Part shown: one piece after another, positions 25,353 through 35,112 of the stretch | How the letters are laid out: the number at the start of each line of letters is the position of its first letter | Position numbering within the stretch: the first letter of the stretch is position 1 | Source: Chloroflexota bacterium | Lineage (GTDB): Bacteria; Chloroflexota; Anaerolineae; Caldilineales; Caldilineaceae | Direction of reading: 5' to 3' | Assembly: GCA_024277175.1 (NCBI GenBank) | Contig: JAJRVT010000234.1 | Location: forward strand, 1-47,307 | Length of the DNA stretch: 47,307 nucleotides | Made by a program: the position numbers and the translations under genes | The notes under the pieces: generated by a model | What the model was told of the DNA's origin: nothing | The model's database searches: none | The model's input: the letters and a program-made list of their open reading frames with translations, nothing else

Positions 25353-26480
25353 TCATCCGATCAACCCACGCACCAGGTACGCCAACCCCAACCCCAGATA
25401 GTTCCCCACTGCATAGCCCACCAGCCCGGTGGTCAGCCCGGTGAGGAGCATGTCTTTGTTATCCAGGGCTTCGGCGATGGGGGGAATGAAGGCGGGACCG
25501 AAGACCGCGGCCGTGGAGGTGATGATGGCTGTGTCCACGTCGATGCGAAAGAGGGTGCAGAGGATGTAGTGGAGCAGGATGGCTCCGTAAAGGGTCAGCG
25601 CGGTGAAGAGGAAGAGGGTGGAGCCGGAACTGATCAGGGCGCTGAAATCGGTCAGCGTGCCGATGGCCACCGCAAAGAGGAGAATGAAGTAGTTGCCCAG
25701 GGACTCGCTGCCTTCCAGCGCCCGCACTCGCGGAACGAACGACGCCAGGATGGCCAGGGTGGTGATGGAGAGGATGACGATGGCTACAGCCAGCTCGCCG
25801 GTCAGAAGCAGAGCGATCCCCGCGCTGGCGGCCACGATCAACACGCTGAGCAGGAAGGCCGCCAGCATACCTTTCCAGGAGGTCCCAATCTTTTTAATCT
25901 CCTCAATCTCTCCCTCGAACTTCACCGCGCCCTCATACGCGGGCATGAAACGGCTCAACACCGGTTTGGCGATGGTCAGCAACACCAGCAGATAGACGCC
26001 GCTCAGCACCACGTCGGCGGCGTTGAGGAGGATGTAGCTCTCGTCGCTGATGCCCACGGCCAGGCCGATGCTCAGCAGGTTGGGCGTGCCGCCGGTGTAG
26101 ACGCCCACCAACATGCCCGCGGCTTTCCAGGATTCGTCGCTGGCGGGGGCGAAGATCAGGCCCGCGATCAGCGCCATGATCAGTACGCTGACGACGGCCA
26201 GCCCGTAGGAGACGGCCGCGCGCCCTGCATTGCGCACCCAGCGCACAAAATCCGTGCCAAAAAGCAGCAGGGGGATGGCCAGGGGCACGCTGATCTCCGT
26301 GAACGTACTGGCCAGCCCGCTATCCACCTGAACGAAGGGCAGGTTGCCCCAGAGGATGCCGAAGGCGTAGGCCAGCAGCACGGGGCTCATCCAGCCGATC
26401 ACCCGGTAGCGCCGGGCCAGTTGGATGGCCAGCAGGGGGAACAGCAGGTAGAGGGCGATGGCGATGGCGGCATTCAGCAT
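25353..26480 (-). CDS. DUF819 family integral membrane protein
   Basis: 375 residues with about ten hydrophobic segments. It matches the DUF819 (YjcL-like) family of predicted transporters: LARRYRVIGWMSPVLLAYAFGILWGN, VPLAIPLLLFGTDF, FAPASDESWKAAGMLVGVYTGGTPNLLSIGLAVG, and the C-terminal repeat FRIDVDTAIITSTAAVFGPAFIPPIAEALDN. The two halves look like an inverted repeat of five segments each, as in secondary transporters. The substrate is unknown. No other transport gene is beside it. Its stop codon touches a CCGGGG repeat. Confidence 0.9.
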   Translation of the reverse strand: MLNAAIAIALYLLFPLLAIQLARRYRVIGWMSPVLLAYAFGILWGNLPFVQVDSGLASTFTEISVPLAIPLLLFGTDFVRWVRNAGRAAVSYGLAVVSVLIMALIAGLIFAPASDESWKAAGMLVGVYTGGTPNLLSIGLAVGISDESYILLNAADVVLSGVYLLVLLTIAKPVLSRFMPAYEGAVKFEGEIEEIKKIGTSWKGMLAAFLLSVLIVAASAGIALLLTGELAVAIVILSITTLAILASFVPRVRALEGSESLGNYFILLFAVAIGTLTDFSALISSGSTLFLFTALTLYGAILLHYILCTLFRIDVDTAIITSTAAVFGPAFIPPIAEALDNKDMLLTGLTTGLVGYAVGNYLGLGLAYLVRGLIG

Positions 26481-26610
26481 GGCAGGCGTCCTGTTGGTTG
26501 GGGGGGGTGCGGAATGAGACGAGTCGTCAAATTATTTACATAATATTTTAAGGCGATAAATGCAGTGAGCAGTATGATGAGCAGCCAGGCCAGGAAGTAA
26601 AACGTGGAGG

Positions 26611-26698
26611 TGATAGAACGCGGATTGTTCTGAATCATCCCAATTTCCTGTTTTTCTCCGCGCCAATCCGCCCAATCCGTTTTATCCGCGTTCCATCA
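26611..26698. repeat. ATAGAACGCGGATT palindrome, copy 7 (left arm altered)
   Basis: Only the outer 15 bases match between arms (TGATAGAACGCGGAT, one mismatch). The right arm keeps the modular GGATTGGGCGGATTGGCGCGG pattern in complement; the left arm has unrelated sequence. It lies 9 bp after the stop of the next gene on the minus strand. Confidence 0.75.
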
Positions 26699-26707
26699 CG
26701 CGGTCTA

Positions 26708-27619
26708 TCACCCCAGCAGATCGCGCAACGCGTCCTCCAACTCCGGGTGTTTGAAGGCGAAGCCCTGATCCAGCAGCCGCGCGGGGACGGCGCGCTGGCC
26801 GCTCAGCGCGATCTCCGCCATCTCTCCCAGTACGGCTTTCATGGCAAAGGTGGGGGCGGGCAGAGCGGCCGGTCGGTTCAGGAAGTGGCCCAGCAGATAG
26901 GCCATCTCCCGGTTGCGGACCGGGTTGGGCGCGCAGAGGTTGAAGGGGCCGTCCGCCCCCTCATCTTTGAGTAAGAACTGGATGGCGCGCACTTCATCGT
27001 CGATGTGGATCCAGGGCAGCCACTGTTCGCCGCTTCCCAATCGCCCGCCGATGAAGAACTTGAAGGGGCGCGCCATCCGCGGCAGCACGCCTCCGTCCCG
27101 GCTGAGGACCACGCCTGTGCGGATGATGGGGCGCCGCACGCCCATGCGCTCAACCGGTGCGGTGGACAGCTCCCAGTCCAGGCAAACGCCGGCCAGGAAG
27201 CCATCCCCGTGGGGCGCGTCCTCGGTGATCTCCACATCGTTATCCTGCGGGCCGTAGTAGCCCACGGCCGAGGCCTGGATCAGCACCCGGGGTTTTTCCT
27301 GAGCCGCCTGGATGGCCTCCAGGATTGCCCGCCCGGCCTGGAGGCGGCTGCTGCGGATCTCCTCTTTGCGTTTCTTGGACCAACGTTTGTCGCCAATGCC
27401 GGCCCCGGCCAGGTTGATGATGGCGTCGGCTCCATCGGCCAGATGGCCCCAGCCTTCGGCGCTTTTGGCGTCCCAGCGAAAGAGCAGGACCCCGTCGGGC
27501 ATGTTGAAGGTTTCGATGGGATCGCGGCTGAGCACGGTCACTTCGTGGCCATCGGCCATCAACGCTGCGCTGAGAGGGCGCCCGATCAGGCCGGTTCCCC
27601 CGCTGATGATCACTCGCAT
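26708..27619 (-). CDS. TIGR01777 family epimerase-like protein (SDR fold)
   Basis: 303 residues. An extended-SDR NAD(P)-binding protein of the TIGR01777/YfcH group, whose substrate is not settled. It opens with the Rossmann motif [18 protein letters not shown] and shows [37 protein letters not shown] with the catalytic Tyr region, [16 protein letters not shown], and [14 protein letters not shown]. The C-terminal 40 residues form the short helical domain typical of the family ([20 protein letters not shown]). The start at 27619 has AAGGAGA about 9 bp upstream; the longer frame to 27664 has no support. Confidence 0.93.
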   Translation of the reverse strand: MRVIISGGTGLIGRPLSAALMADGHEVTVLSRDPIETFNMPDGVLLFRWDAKSAEGWGHLADGADAIINLAGAGIGDKRWSKKRKEEIRSSRLQAGRAILEAIQAAQEKPRVLIQASAVGYYGPQDNDVEITEDAPHGDGFLAGVCLDWELSTAPVERMGVRRPIIRTGVVLSRDGGVLPRMARPFKFFIGGRLGSGEQWLPWIHIDDEVRAIQFLLKDEGADGPFNLCAPNPVRNREMAYLLGHFLNRPAALPAPTFAMKAVLGEMAEIALSGQRAVPARLLDQGFAFKHPELEDALRDLLG

Positions 27620-27811
27620 GTATTTGCATCTCCTTGTGGTGGTACGGTCTGTAGTCAGCACCATTTTGCCACTATCCCGCCTATTCGTAAAGCGGGCAAA
27701 TTCAGAGCGTTATTATTCAGGCGGGCTTCCAAACAAAGTAACTGAACCAGCCAATCCCCAAATCAACGGGCGAACGTAGGCGAAGCGCGGCGAAATTCAC
27801 CCCTGCCTGCG

Positions 27812-27840
27812 TTGACATCCAGAGGGCGAGCCTGTATCAT
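27812..27840 (+). promoter_or_regulatory. Promoter of the secreted sugar dehydrogenase gene
   Basis: TTGACA (27812-27817), 17-bp spacer and TATCAT (27835-27840). The leader to the ATG at 27884 is about 37 nt. Confidence 0.7.
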
Positions 27841-27883
27841 GCCCATGTTTTATTATCCCCATCCACACTCCCTGAGAGGTGAC

Positions 27884-29818
27884 ATGATGTCAATTGTTCG
27901 TCTGTTACATGGCCGTCTGGCCATTGGCGCGCTGATCGCGGCTGTGCTGCTGGCGGGGTTGGCCCCGGCCGGCGCGCAGGCCCAGGCCCTGCCGCCGGGC
28001 TTCGTGCTGGATCCGGTGGTGACCGGTCTGCGCGAGCCGGTTTCCTTCGATTTCACCGCCGATGGCCGCATCTTTATCGCCGAGCGGTCGGGCAAGGTGC
28101 GGGTCGCGCAGAACGGCCAACTGTTGGAGGAACCCTTCGTCAACATCGACCACGAGGTCAATGACGAGGGCACGCGCGGCCTCATGGGCATCGCCGTCCA
28201 TCCCAACTTTCCCCGGGTTCCCTACGTCTATCTGGCCTACGTCTACGAGCCGCTGGAGGCCAAGAAGTTCGATAACGCCGGCGCGCGGGTCTCCCGGTTG
28301 CTGCGGGTGGAGGCCAGTCCGGACAACACCAACGTCTATCGGCCGGACGGTTTCTTCGTCATGCTGGGCGCCAACGGAACCTGGGACAAGGTGGGCAATC
28401 CCAACCAGGGGGATAAGCCGCCCTTCACCTGTCAGGATGAGAACGGCGAGCCGGTGCGCGACTGCCTGCCGGCGGAGAGCCTGGCCCACACCATCGATTT
28501 CGTGCGCTTTGGCCGCGACGGCGCGCTCTACGTCTCCAACGGTGACGGCACCACCAACGCCAAGGCCAACATCCGCGCCCAGGATGTGGATAGCTTGGGC
28601 GGCAAGATCCTGCGCATCAATCCCATCACCGGCCGGGGCTATGCCAACAATCCCTTCTTCGATGGCGACTATGACAGCAACCGCTCCAAGGTCTATGCGT
28701 TGGGATTGCGCAACCCCTTCCGCTTCACCATGAACCCCTTTGGCGCGGGGGTGTACATCGGCGATGTGGGCAACTGGGATTGGGAGGAGATCAACCGCGG
28801 GGGAGCGGGGGCCAACTATGGCTGGCCCTGCTATGAGGGGCCGGACAAGGCCATGGACAACCCTGTCTGCGATCCTCTCTTCAGCGGCGCGCGGGCGACG
28901 ACCCCGGCTGTCTATCAGTACACCCACAGTAACGGCTTCGGCGCGGTGATTGGCGGTGACTTTTACCGGGGGCGGGGCTACCCGTCCCAGTATCGCAACG
29001 CCTACTTCTTCGCCGATTTCAACAAGGGCGCCATCCAGTACCTGACCTTCGCCCGCAGCGGCGCGGCCAGCGTCCATGATTTCGTTCCCGGCAGTTGGGG
29101 CGGCATCGTTCAGATCTCATCCGGGCCGGGCGGCGATCTCTACCTGCTCTCCATCGCCCAGGGAACGCTCTTCCGGCTGCGTTATGTGGGCGGCGCGCCC
29201 CCCACGCCCGTTCCGGCCGATGGTTCAGATTCAGCCGATGACGCCGGTTCGGCTACATCCGCGGCTCCGGCGGCGGTCTCTGTACCGGTGGCCTCGACCG
29301 CGGGTTCATCCACGGCAGCATTGCCGGCAGGCCAGGGGACGGGCAAGATCCTGCGCGAGGTGTGGACCGATGTGGGCGGAAACAGCATCGACGATCTCTT
29401 CGATAACCCCGACTATCCCGACAACCCCAGCGAGCGCGGCTATCTGACCGCGCTGGAAGGACCCCGGGACGGCAAGGACTTTGGCGACCGCATTCGCGGC
29501 TATATTCACCCGCCGGTTTCCGGCCAGTACCGTTTCTGGATCGCCAGCGACGACGCCAGCCAGCTCTGGCTCTCCACCGACGCCGACCCGGCCCACATGC
29601 GCCCCATCGCCGCGGTCCACTCCTGGACGCCCTCCCACCAGTGGGACAAGCTGCCGGAGCAGGCCTCGGCGATCATCAACCTGCGCGCCGGCCAGAAATA
29701 CTACATTGAAATTGTTCACAAGCAGGCCGACCAGAAGACCAACCTCTCCGTGGCCTGGCAGCCGCCCGGCGGCGGTCGAACCGTCATCGACGGCCAATAC
29801 CTGTCACCGTTCGAATGA
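27884..29818 (+). CDS. Secreted PQQ-type glucose/sorbosone dehydrogenase with C-terminal PA14 domain
   Basis: 644 residues. A signal peptide (hydrophobic LAIGALIAAVLLAGLAPAGA) is followed by a six-bladed propeller of the GSDH/L-sorbosone dehydrogenase family. Seen: LREPVSFDFTADGRIFIAERSGKVRV, DEGTRGLMGIAVHPNF, LAHTIDFVRFGRDGALYVSNGDG, LGGKILRINPITGRG, and LRNPFRFTMNPFG. An Ala/Ser/Pro-rich linker (about 440-485) leads to a PA14-like domain (FWIASDDASQLWLSTDADP, INLRAGQKYYIEIVHKQ), which in other proteins binds carbohydrate. Function: oxidation of a sugar outside the cell, with PA14 as the likely binding module. The ATG at 27884 follows GAGAGGTG. Its TGA overlaps the edge of palindrome copy 8. 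Confidence 0.88.
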   Translation: MMSIVRLLHGRLAIGALIAAVLLAGLAPAGAQAQALPPGFVLDPVVTGLREPVSFDFTADGRIFIAERSGKVRVAQNGQLLEEPFVNIDHEVNDEGTRGLMGIAVHPNFPRVPYVYLAYVYEPLEAKKFDNAGARVSRLLRVEASPDNTNVYRPDGFFVMLGANGTWDKVGNPNQGDKPPFTCQDENGEPVRDCLPAESLAHTIDFVRFGRDGALYVSNGDGTTNAKANIRAQDVDSLGGKILRINPITGRGYANNPFFDGDYDSNRSKVYALGLRNPFRFTMNPFGAGVYIGDVGNWDWEEINRGGAGANYGWPCYEGPDKAMDNPVCDPLFSGARATTPAVYQYTHSNGFGAVIGGDFYRGRGYPSQYRNAYFFADFNKGAIQYLTFARSGAASVHDFVPGSWGGIVQISSGPGGDLYLLSIAQGTLFRLRYVGGAPPTPVPADGSDSADDAGSATSAAPAAVSVPVASTAGSSTAALPAGQGTGKILREVWTDVGGNSIDDLFDNPDYPDNPSERGYLTALEGPRDGKDFGDRIRGYIHPPVSGQYRFWIASDDASQLWLSTDADPAHMRPIAAVHSWTPSHQWDKLPEQASAIINLRAGQKYYIEIVHKQADQKTNLSVAWQPPGGGRTVIDGQYLSPFE

Positions 29819-29902
29819 TGGAACGCGAATTGGGCGGATCTTCACGGATTTTCTGAAAATCTGTGAAGATCCGCCCGATCCGTTCAATCCGTGTTCTATT
29901 GA
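29816..29902. repeat. ATAGAACGCGGATT-family palindrome, copy 8
   Basis: The inner arms GGGCGGATCTTCACGGATTT and complement match with one mismatch; the left arm lacks a short GGATTGAAC-type module present on the right. One end overlaps the TGA of the dehydrogenase, and the other contains the TAG (29896-29898) of the convergent SDR gene. Confidence 0.9.
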
Positions 29903-30675
29903 AAAGCCCTGCTCACATTGCGCCCGATCATGGAATATTGCTCCAGTTCATAGACCGCGCCATTGGCCGGCGCGGACTCATCCGAGATCCAGAAGAGGAT
30001 GTGGCGGGCCACTTCTTCGGGCGTGAGCAGCCGGCCCGTGGGCGCGTACTCCGGCGGCACCCGGTTCTCCCAGCCGGGGCTCATGCCCTCTTTGATCTTG
30101 AGTGCGATCTCATTGGGCGTGGTCACCCAGCCCACGTTGAGGTGGTTGACCCGGATATGCTCGGTGGCCAGGGCGTTGGCCAGGTTGCGGGAGAGGGTCA
30201 TCAGCCCGCCCTTGGCCGTGGAATAGACCAGTAGATTCGGTTCGCCGGAGAGGCCGTTGACGGAGCCGATGTTCAGCACTACGCCTCCACCCTTGCGCCG
30301 GAACTCCCGCACCGCCTCGCGGATGATGAGCAGGGGCGCGCGCAGGTTGATGGCCGTGATCCAGTCGAAGGTGGCCGCGTCCGTGCTCTCCAGGTTGCTG
30401 CGGGTGGTCACCGCGGCATTGTTGACCACGATGTCGATGGAGCCGAAGCGGTCGATGGTCGCGTCCACCAGCTTGGCCGCGCTCTCGGCTTGGGCCAGGT
30501 CGGCCAGCACATAGTCGGCGTTGGGGCTCAGCTCCGTGCACAGGGCTTTGGCCCGCTCCTCATTGCGGCCATGCACCATGACCTTCGCCCCTTCGGCCAC
30601 GCATAGCCGGGCCGCGGCCTCCCCGATGCCCGTGGTGGAGCCGGTGATCAGCACAATCTTGTCTTCGAGTCGCAT
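29896..30675 (-). CDS. Short-chain dehydrogenase/reductase
   Basis: 259 residues, classical SDR length. NAD(P) motif TGSTTGIGEAA at about residue 12, NNAA at the usual place (DIVVNNAAV), catalytic Ser in LNIGSVNGLSG and the YxxxK pair in YSTAKGG. The C-terminal loop (VPPEYAPTGRLLTPEEVARHILFW) is typical of 3-oxoacyl-ACP reductase-like SDRs. Substrate unknown. The ATG at 30675 follows AAAGG; a longer frame to 30795 runs through promoter sequence of the opposite gene. Its stop codon lies inside palindrome copy 8, so the last residues may have been set by that insertion. Confidence 0.9.
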   Translation of the reverse strand: MRLEDKIVLITGSTTGIGEAAARLCVAEGAKVMVHGRNEERAKALCTELSPNADYVLADLAQAESAAKLVDATIDRFGSIDIVVNNAAVTTRSNLESTDAATFDWITAINLRAPLLIIREAVREFRRKGGGVVLNIGSVNGLSGEPNLLVYSTAKGGLMTLSRNLANALATEHIRVNHLNVGWVTTPNEIALKIKEGMSPGWENRVPPEYAPTGRLLTPEEVARHILFWISDESAPANGAVYELEQYSMIGRNVSRAFQ

Positions 30676-30727
30676 GGATGACGCCTTTCTTGTGGGCGGG
30701 CGGTTCCGGTTGACAGAAAAATCGCGC

Positions 30728-30756
30728 TTGACAACCGCGGCTACCCGCACTATCCT
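30728..30756 (+). promoter_or_regulatory. Promoter of the membrane NTPase gene
   Basis: TTGACA (30728-30733), 17-bp spacer and TATCCT (30751-30756). Transcription would start near 30763, 60 nt before the ATG. Confidence 0.6.
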
Positions 30757-30822
30757 TGGGTGTATATTCCGCTTCCTCATCATTCTACAGCGCAACCATA
30801 GACGACGAAAATCGGATTCAGT

Positions 30823-33654
30823 ATGACCGACAACGGTGATTTTCCTCCCATCAACCTTGAGACCGGCAATTGGCCGCCACTATCAGATTGGACGGGACCT
30901 GCGAGCGACTGGTGGTTACTACGGTGGATCCTCTGGGATCCATACAGCCTGCGTACATATGCGGATCGTTACGTTCGGGAAGAGAGTGAGCGGCATTCGT
31001 TGACCTCTGACCGGGCGCGAGCAGCCTTCTTGGGGGATGTGGCCCGGCTGATTCTTCGTATCTGGCTGTTGCTGAATCTGATCTTTATCATCCTCAGTAT
31101 GTGGTGGCTCTCCTCTCTCACCCTTCTCTGCAATGTAATTGGTAGCGGTTTTCTCTGCCTCTTCGTCAGTGGTTCTTTTTTGCTCATTTTGGGTCGGGAC
31201 GTGCGCGATCCCGCCATCGCTTCGATCTGGGCCTTTGTCAGCGGCGCTAGCGCGACCATCCTCTACTGGAGCGAAATAGCCTTTCGCGAGGGCACGCCCG
31301 AACTGGGCATCTTGCTCTACTGGGTGTTCGTCGCCACCTTTGGCCTGCTGATGGGTGTCGTAATCAATAGCGTTCTGCATGGCATGATGCGACGCGGGGC
31401 CTCGCTGGCGTCTATGATCCGGGTTAAACGGTTTTGCGTATTTTTCTATATTTGCGGTCTGGCGATCTATGTCATCATGTTGGAGAATTTGATTCTCCAT
31501 GACTGGATCTCATTCACCATTTCGATCGGTCCGTTGGCAATCGGTCTGCTTCTCAGTTTGCTGGTCAGCTTGATGGGATGTCGGCGTGTTGACGACTGGC
31601 TTTGGGGATTAGGCATCCCGCAAAAGCCGTCTCCGTCGGAGTTCTGGCGAGCCCCGCGCGTCACGACCGTACCGCCACCGCGAGTTCGATCAAATTTAGA
31701 GCGATGGTTTATGGATGGAAGACGCGCGGCTGTGTCCAATATCAATCAATTTTGGCGCTTTACCAACCTGCGCTCTGCCATGTACGTTCTTATGGCAGCG
31801 ATCATTGACGCCAGTGGTGACAATGATACAGTGATCCAGAATGTTTCTTCCCTGGAACGAAGACAGTATGAGTGGCGCTTGACGGATTTGTTCCCGGATA
31901 TCGTTGCTGCAGAGGGATCATGGCGCACCCGTCTCTTGAGATGGCGGGCCAGGCGCACCGGTGCAGATGAAACACCGAATCCCTATATCCGTTATGCTCA
32001 GGATTTCGCGATCGTCGGCGACGGGCCGCAAAGGGTGAAGACAGGCGGATTCGGTTCGCGTTCGTCCCGGGCCGCCGCGGGATTCGCACAGATGGAGCGT
32101 TGGCGCTTCGACGAAGCCGCCCGGATCTTCGACACCATCAGAGACGCGGATTCAGCCGCGGAACTGGCGCAATTAGCGCGTACTCTGCAGGAGCTTGCCC
32201 TGGCAGATCCTGAGGAGAAGAAATTCGTTCAGGTGAAGAGACGGCTCGAATCGCCTATGTATCCGCTCCTACCGCAATTTCCTTCCGTACAAAATAGAGG
32301 TGATGTCTGGTGGGTGATCGAACAACTGAACGAAGGTCTCTTCTATTTATGGTTGCGGCGTCGCACCCCGAGCCCGCCTTCCCAATCTGAGTTGGTCAGC
32401 GCCGCGCGGGATCGATTCGGTGTTGTGGATGATGCCAATTTACTAGAACCTGATGCAAGTCTATTGAAGGCAATAGCTACGTGCTGGCGCTATGAGTTGA
32501 CTGTTTCGGTAGGCAACGAAGAGGTGATCTCACCTCCCCGGGTTTCCAACCCATATCGGACAGACCGAGGGAGACCGGGGGATCCCTCCTATGTCGTTCG
32601 GGATGAATTGCGTCTTGTCCAGCGTGCGCTCGATTGTCGCCCGGATTCGACATTGATCGTTCTAAACGGTCTGCCGGGCATTGGCGTCACCACCCTGCTA
32701 GCCGATTTAAAGGCGAGATCACCGATAGCACGCCTCTCACTGGGGAGACTCGCCGACCAAGCTGATGCCGGTGAGAATCTAGTCTGGCTGTTGATGGAGG
32801 AGATCGCTCGGCTGACGAATCGATCCGCACCGGCTTGCATTGGGTCTGCCAATGATTGGCGACAGGCTCTGATGGACTGTATGTTCGATGCTCTGGATAT
32901 TCTGGATGGACAGTTGACGATCGCCGTCGATGATCTGGATCGGGCGGAGGCTTTGCCACGAGGTCGAACGTCTCTCGAAGAGGCGCTCGCATTTATTGCC
33001 ACGTCTGCCCAAGGGGATATCGAGGGCTTGTCGCTGGTTATGGCCGGCCATTTCACGCCAGCCGAGGTAGTTGGTCTTCCCTGGGATCGATTCATTTCGC
33101 TGCGCCTGTTCGATCAGGAGGAAAGCAGCGCTCTGCTGGAGAATCCAATCCCCGGACGCACGTTGTTCTATCTGGCAGAGACGCTTGCGGAGATTCAGGC
33201 GAGGACCGGCGGTCATCCCTGCCTTGTCCGTCTGATGGGTGAAGGTCTGATCGATCGCTATAATCGTTTAGAACCACGAGATCCCGTTTTTTCCATAAGA
33301 GACGTCAATGCAGTCTCGCAGGATCCTACATCTCAGAGGCTATCATTCCAGAATTCTGCGCAGCAAAAAAGGGCGGAACGCATGATCTATCGTCCCATCA
33401 TGCAAACTGTTCAGCGCATGGGTGGGTTCACGGACGCGTTGTTGGATGAGATCGCTCGCTATCCCAATAGCCGAACAGATGACGACTTGGCTTCACTCAT
33501 GGCGCGACAGTATGACGCGTCCGCGGAGCAAGTTCAGCGCACGCTTGATGACCTCGACAAGCTTGGCCTCATCGCCCGCGGGGAGTCGGACAGCGGCCAG
33601 GAAATCTGGCGCATGACGATCCCACTCTTCCAGGATTATCTACGTAGTCGCTGA
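30823..33654 (+). CDS. Six-TM protein with STAND/AAA-like NTPase domain and winged-helix C-terminus, degenerate Walker A
   Basis: 943 residues; I recognise the architecture but not a named family. An N-terminal soluble stretch is followed by about six membrane segments (roughly 76-96, 98-123, 131-153, 160-188, 204-225, 228-253). A middle region of about 300 residues has no clear match and includes a helical, TPR-like part (MERWRFDEAARIFDTIRDAD). The NTPase begins near 605: Walker A position GLPGIGVTT (616-624) has Val622 where Lys is expected; Walker B is LTIAVDDLD (698-706). GGHPCLVRLMG matches the helix found in STAND and ORC-like ATPases. The last 90 residues look like a winged helix (LDDLDKLGLIARGE). 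GC content is visibly lower than in neighbours, suggesting transfer. No ribosome site precedes the ATG. A sensor or defence role is possible but unproven. Confidence 0.7.
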   Translation: MTDNGDFPPINLETGNWPPLSDWTGPASDWWLLRWILWDPYSLRTYADRYVREESERHSLTSDRARAAFLGDVARLILRIWLLLNLIFIILSMWWLSSLTLLCNVIGSGFLCLFVSGSFLLILGRDVRDPAIASIWAFVSGASATILYWSEIAFREGTPELGILLYWVFVATFGLLMGVVINSVLHGMMRRGASLASMIRVKRFCVFFYICGLAIYVIMLENLILHDWISFTISIGPLAIGLLLSLLVSLMGCRRVDDWLWGLGIPQKPSPSEFWRAPRVTTVPPPRVRSNLERWFMDGRRAAVSNINQFWRFTNLRSAMYVLMAAIIDASGDNDTVIQNVSSLERRQYEWRLTDLFPDIVAAEGSWRTRLLRWRARRTGADETPNPYIRYAQDFAIVGDGPQRVKTGGFGSRSSRAAAGFAQMERWRFDEAARIFDTIRDADSAAELAQLARTLQELALADPEEKKFVQVKRRLESPMYPLLPQFPSVQNRGDVWWVIEQLNEGLFYLWLRRRTPSPPSQSELVSAARDRFGVVDDANLLEPDASLLKAIATCWRYELTVSVGNEEVISPPRVSNPYRTDRGRPGDPSYVVRDELRLVQRALDCRPDSTLIVLNGLPGIGVTTLLADLKARSPIARLSLGRLADQADAGENLVWLLMEEIARLTNRSAPACIGSANDWRQALMDCMFDALDILDGQLTIAVDDLDRAEALPRGRTSLEEALAFIATSAQGDIEGLSLVMAGHFTPAEVVGLPWDRFISLRLFDQEESSALLENPIPGRTLFYLAETLAEIQARTGGHPCLVRLMGEGLIDRYNRLEPRDPVFSIRDVNAVSQDPTSQRLSFQNSAQQKRAERMIYRPIMQTVQRMGGFTDALLDEIARYPNSRTDDDLASLMARQYDASAEQVQRTLDDLDKLGLIARGESDSGQEIWRMTIPLFQDYLRSR

Positions 33655-33737
33655 TCACCCCGTCGCCGAGTGCGCTCCACGCCATCGGCCAATCCCGCTG
33701 CCCAATCGCTCCCCATGGCGTGGGATGGACTCGCCAC

Positions 33738-33827
33738 GCGGCTTGTACCGCAACATTCATGTTGTAAAGCCTGGTCCCGCCCGGCCTTGCCCGGCAAAAC
33801 AACATGAATGTTGTTTTACAAAGCCCG
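33738..33827. repeat. AACATTCATGTT palindrome family, copy C
   Basis: CGCGGCTTGTACCGCAACAT and its partner ending TTTTACAAAGCCCGC. Both AACATTCATGTT and AACATGAATGTT are present. The rest of the gap 33655-34036 shows no other recognisable structure. Confidence 0.85.
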
Positions 33828-34036
33828 CCAAACCCCGCAGTCGTCGAGCTTCCCTCTCCCAGCGCCGCCGACCCCGCATACCCGCCACATCCTGGCTGGG
33901 AGAGGGGCCGAGGGTGAAGGCCTGCCCCCGCCACCCCTTTCCCCACCTTGACGCAAACTTACCATGCGTTTTATACTGAACGGACTTATTGTGGCACCAC
34001 ATTCACTTCAACCCACCAACGCCAGGCGCGCTGACC

Positions 34037-34948
34037 ATGACCGAACCCCAAAACCCGGACTTCATCACCATCGACGGCCAGTCCATCCCCTTGGATCAGA
34101 TGCTGGATGAATTTCGGCGTCTACGCACGGAAGGCGTGCGTCTGAAAAAGAAAGCGCGCAAGGCATTGGTGCGACGGCAGCGCGAACAGGCACTGAAGCC
34201 TTATCAGGCCGAGTTGATACGCCTCCAGGATTACCTGGAAGAAACCAGCCGGCGTATGATTATCCTCTTCGAGGGGCGGGACGCGGCCGGCAAAGGCGGC
34301 ACCATCCGTCGGGTGACCCGCTACATGAACGAGAAACATTACCGGGTGGTGGCCCTGGGCAAGCCCACCGAAGAGCAGCGCTCCCAGTGGTATTTCCAGC
34401 GCTATGTACGCGAGTTTCCCACCGGCGGCGAGATGGTCCTCTTCGACCGTAGTTGGTACAACCGGGCCATGGTCGAGCCGGTCTTCGGCTTCTGCACCAA
34501 GGAAGAATACAAGAACTTCATGCGCGGCGTCGTCGGTTTCGAACGCGATCTGGTGCGCCAGGGGACGATCCTGATCAAACTCTACTTCAGCGTCACCCGG
34601 GAGGAGCAGGCCCGTCGCTTCGAGCGACGCAAAACCGACCCCCTGCGTCAGTGGAAACTCAGCGAGGTCGATCTCCAGGCCCAGGAGCGCTGGGACGAAT
34701 TCACCGAGATGAAGTATGAAATGTTACGCCGCACCAGCACGGTCAACGCTCCCTGGACCGTGGTGCGCTCCGATGATAAGCACCTAGCTCGCCTGAACGT
34801 CATGAAAGTGATCCTTAACAGCGCCCCCTATGGGCGCCTGGATCCAACCCTGAACCTGGCGCCGGATCCGGCCATCGTCATCCCCGGCGCGACCGAGGTG
34901 GAGATCATGCGCCAACACCTGCTCGAACTCGGCCGTTTCGTCGATTGA
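34037..34948 (+). CDS. ppk2: Polyphosphate kinase 2 family protein
   Basis: 303 residues, single PPK2 domain. These enzymes transfer phosphate between polyphosphate and nucleotides (NDP to NTP or NMP to NDP). Walker A FEGRDAAGKGGT (K86), Walker B region VLFDRSWYNRA, and the lid region TREEQARRFERRKTDPLRQWKLS are all intact. The FCTKEEYKNFM segment fits class I PPK2, which favours ADP or GDP formation of triphosphates. The start at 34037 lacks a strong ribosome site; an upstream in-frame ATG at 33989 would add 16 residues of low similarity. The ROK-kinase gene follows after a 164-bp gap. Confidence 0.93.
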   Translation: MTEPQNPDFITIDGQSIPLDQMLDEFRRLRTEGVRLKKKARKALVRRQREQALKPYQAELIRLQDYLEETSRRMIILFEGRDAAGKGGTIRRVTRYMNEKHYRVVALGKPTEEQRSQWYFQRYVREFPTGGEMVLFDRSWYNRAMVEPVFGFCTKEEYKNFMRGVVGFERDLVRQGTILIKLYFSVTREEQARRFERRKTDPLRQWKLSEVDLQAQERWDEFTEMKYEMLRRTSTVNAPWTVVRSDDKHLARLNVMKVILNSAPYGRLDPTLNLAPDPAIVIPGATEVEIMRQHLLELGRFVD

Positions 34949-35112
34949 ACCAAGGCCGTCGTAGCGCTTTATGTCTATATTTTTTCCCTCAACCAACGTG
35001 CTCTCCCCTGCATCCCCGCCGCCAACATCTGAGCAACGAATTCATGGTTTTTGTGTGCATTGTTGATGCAGCGTCAATTCATCTCCGGCATGACCGAAGG
35101 GGCCGTAAAACG

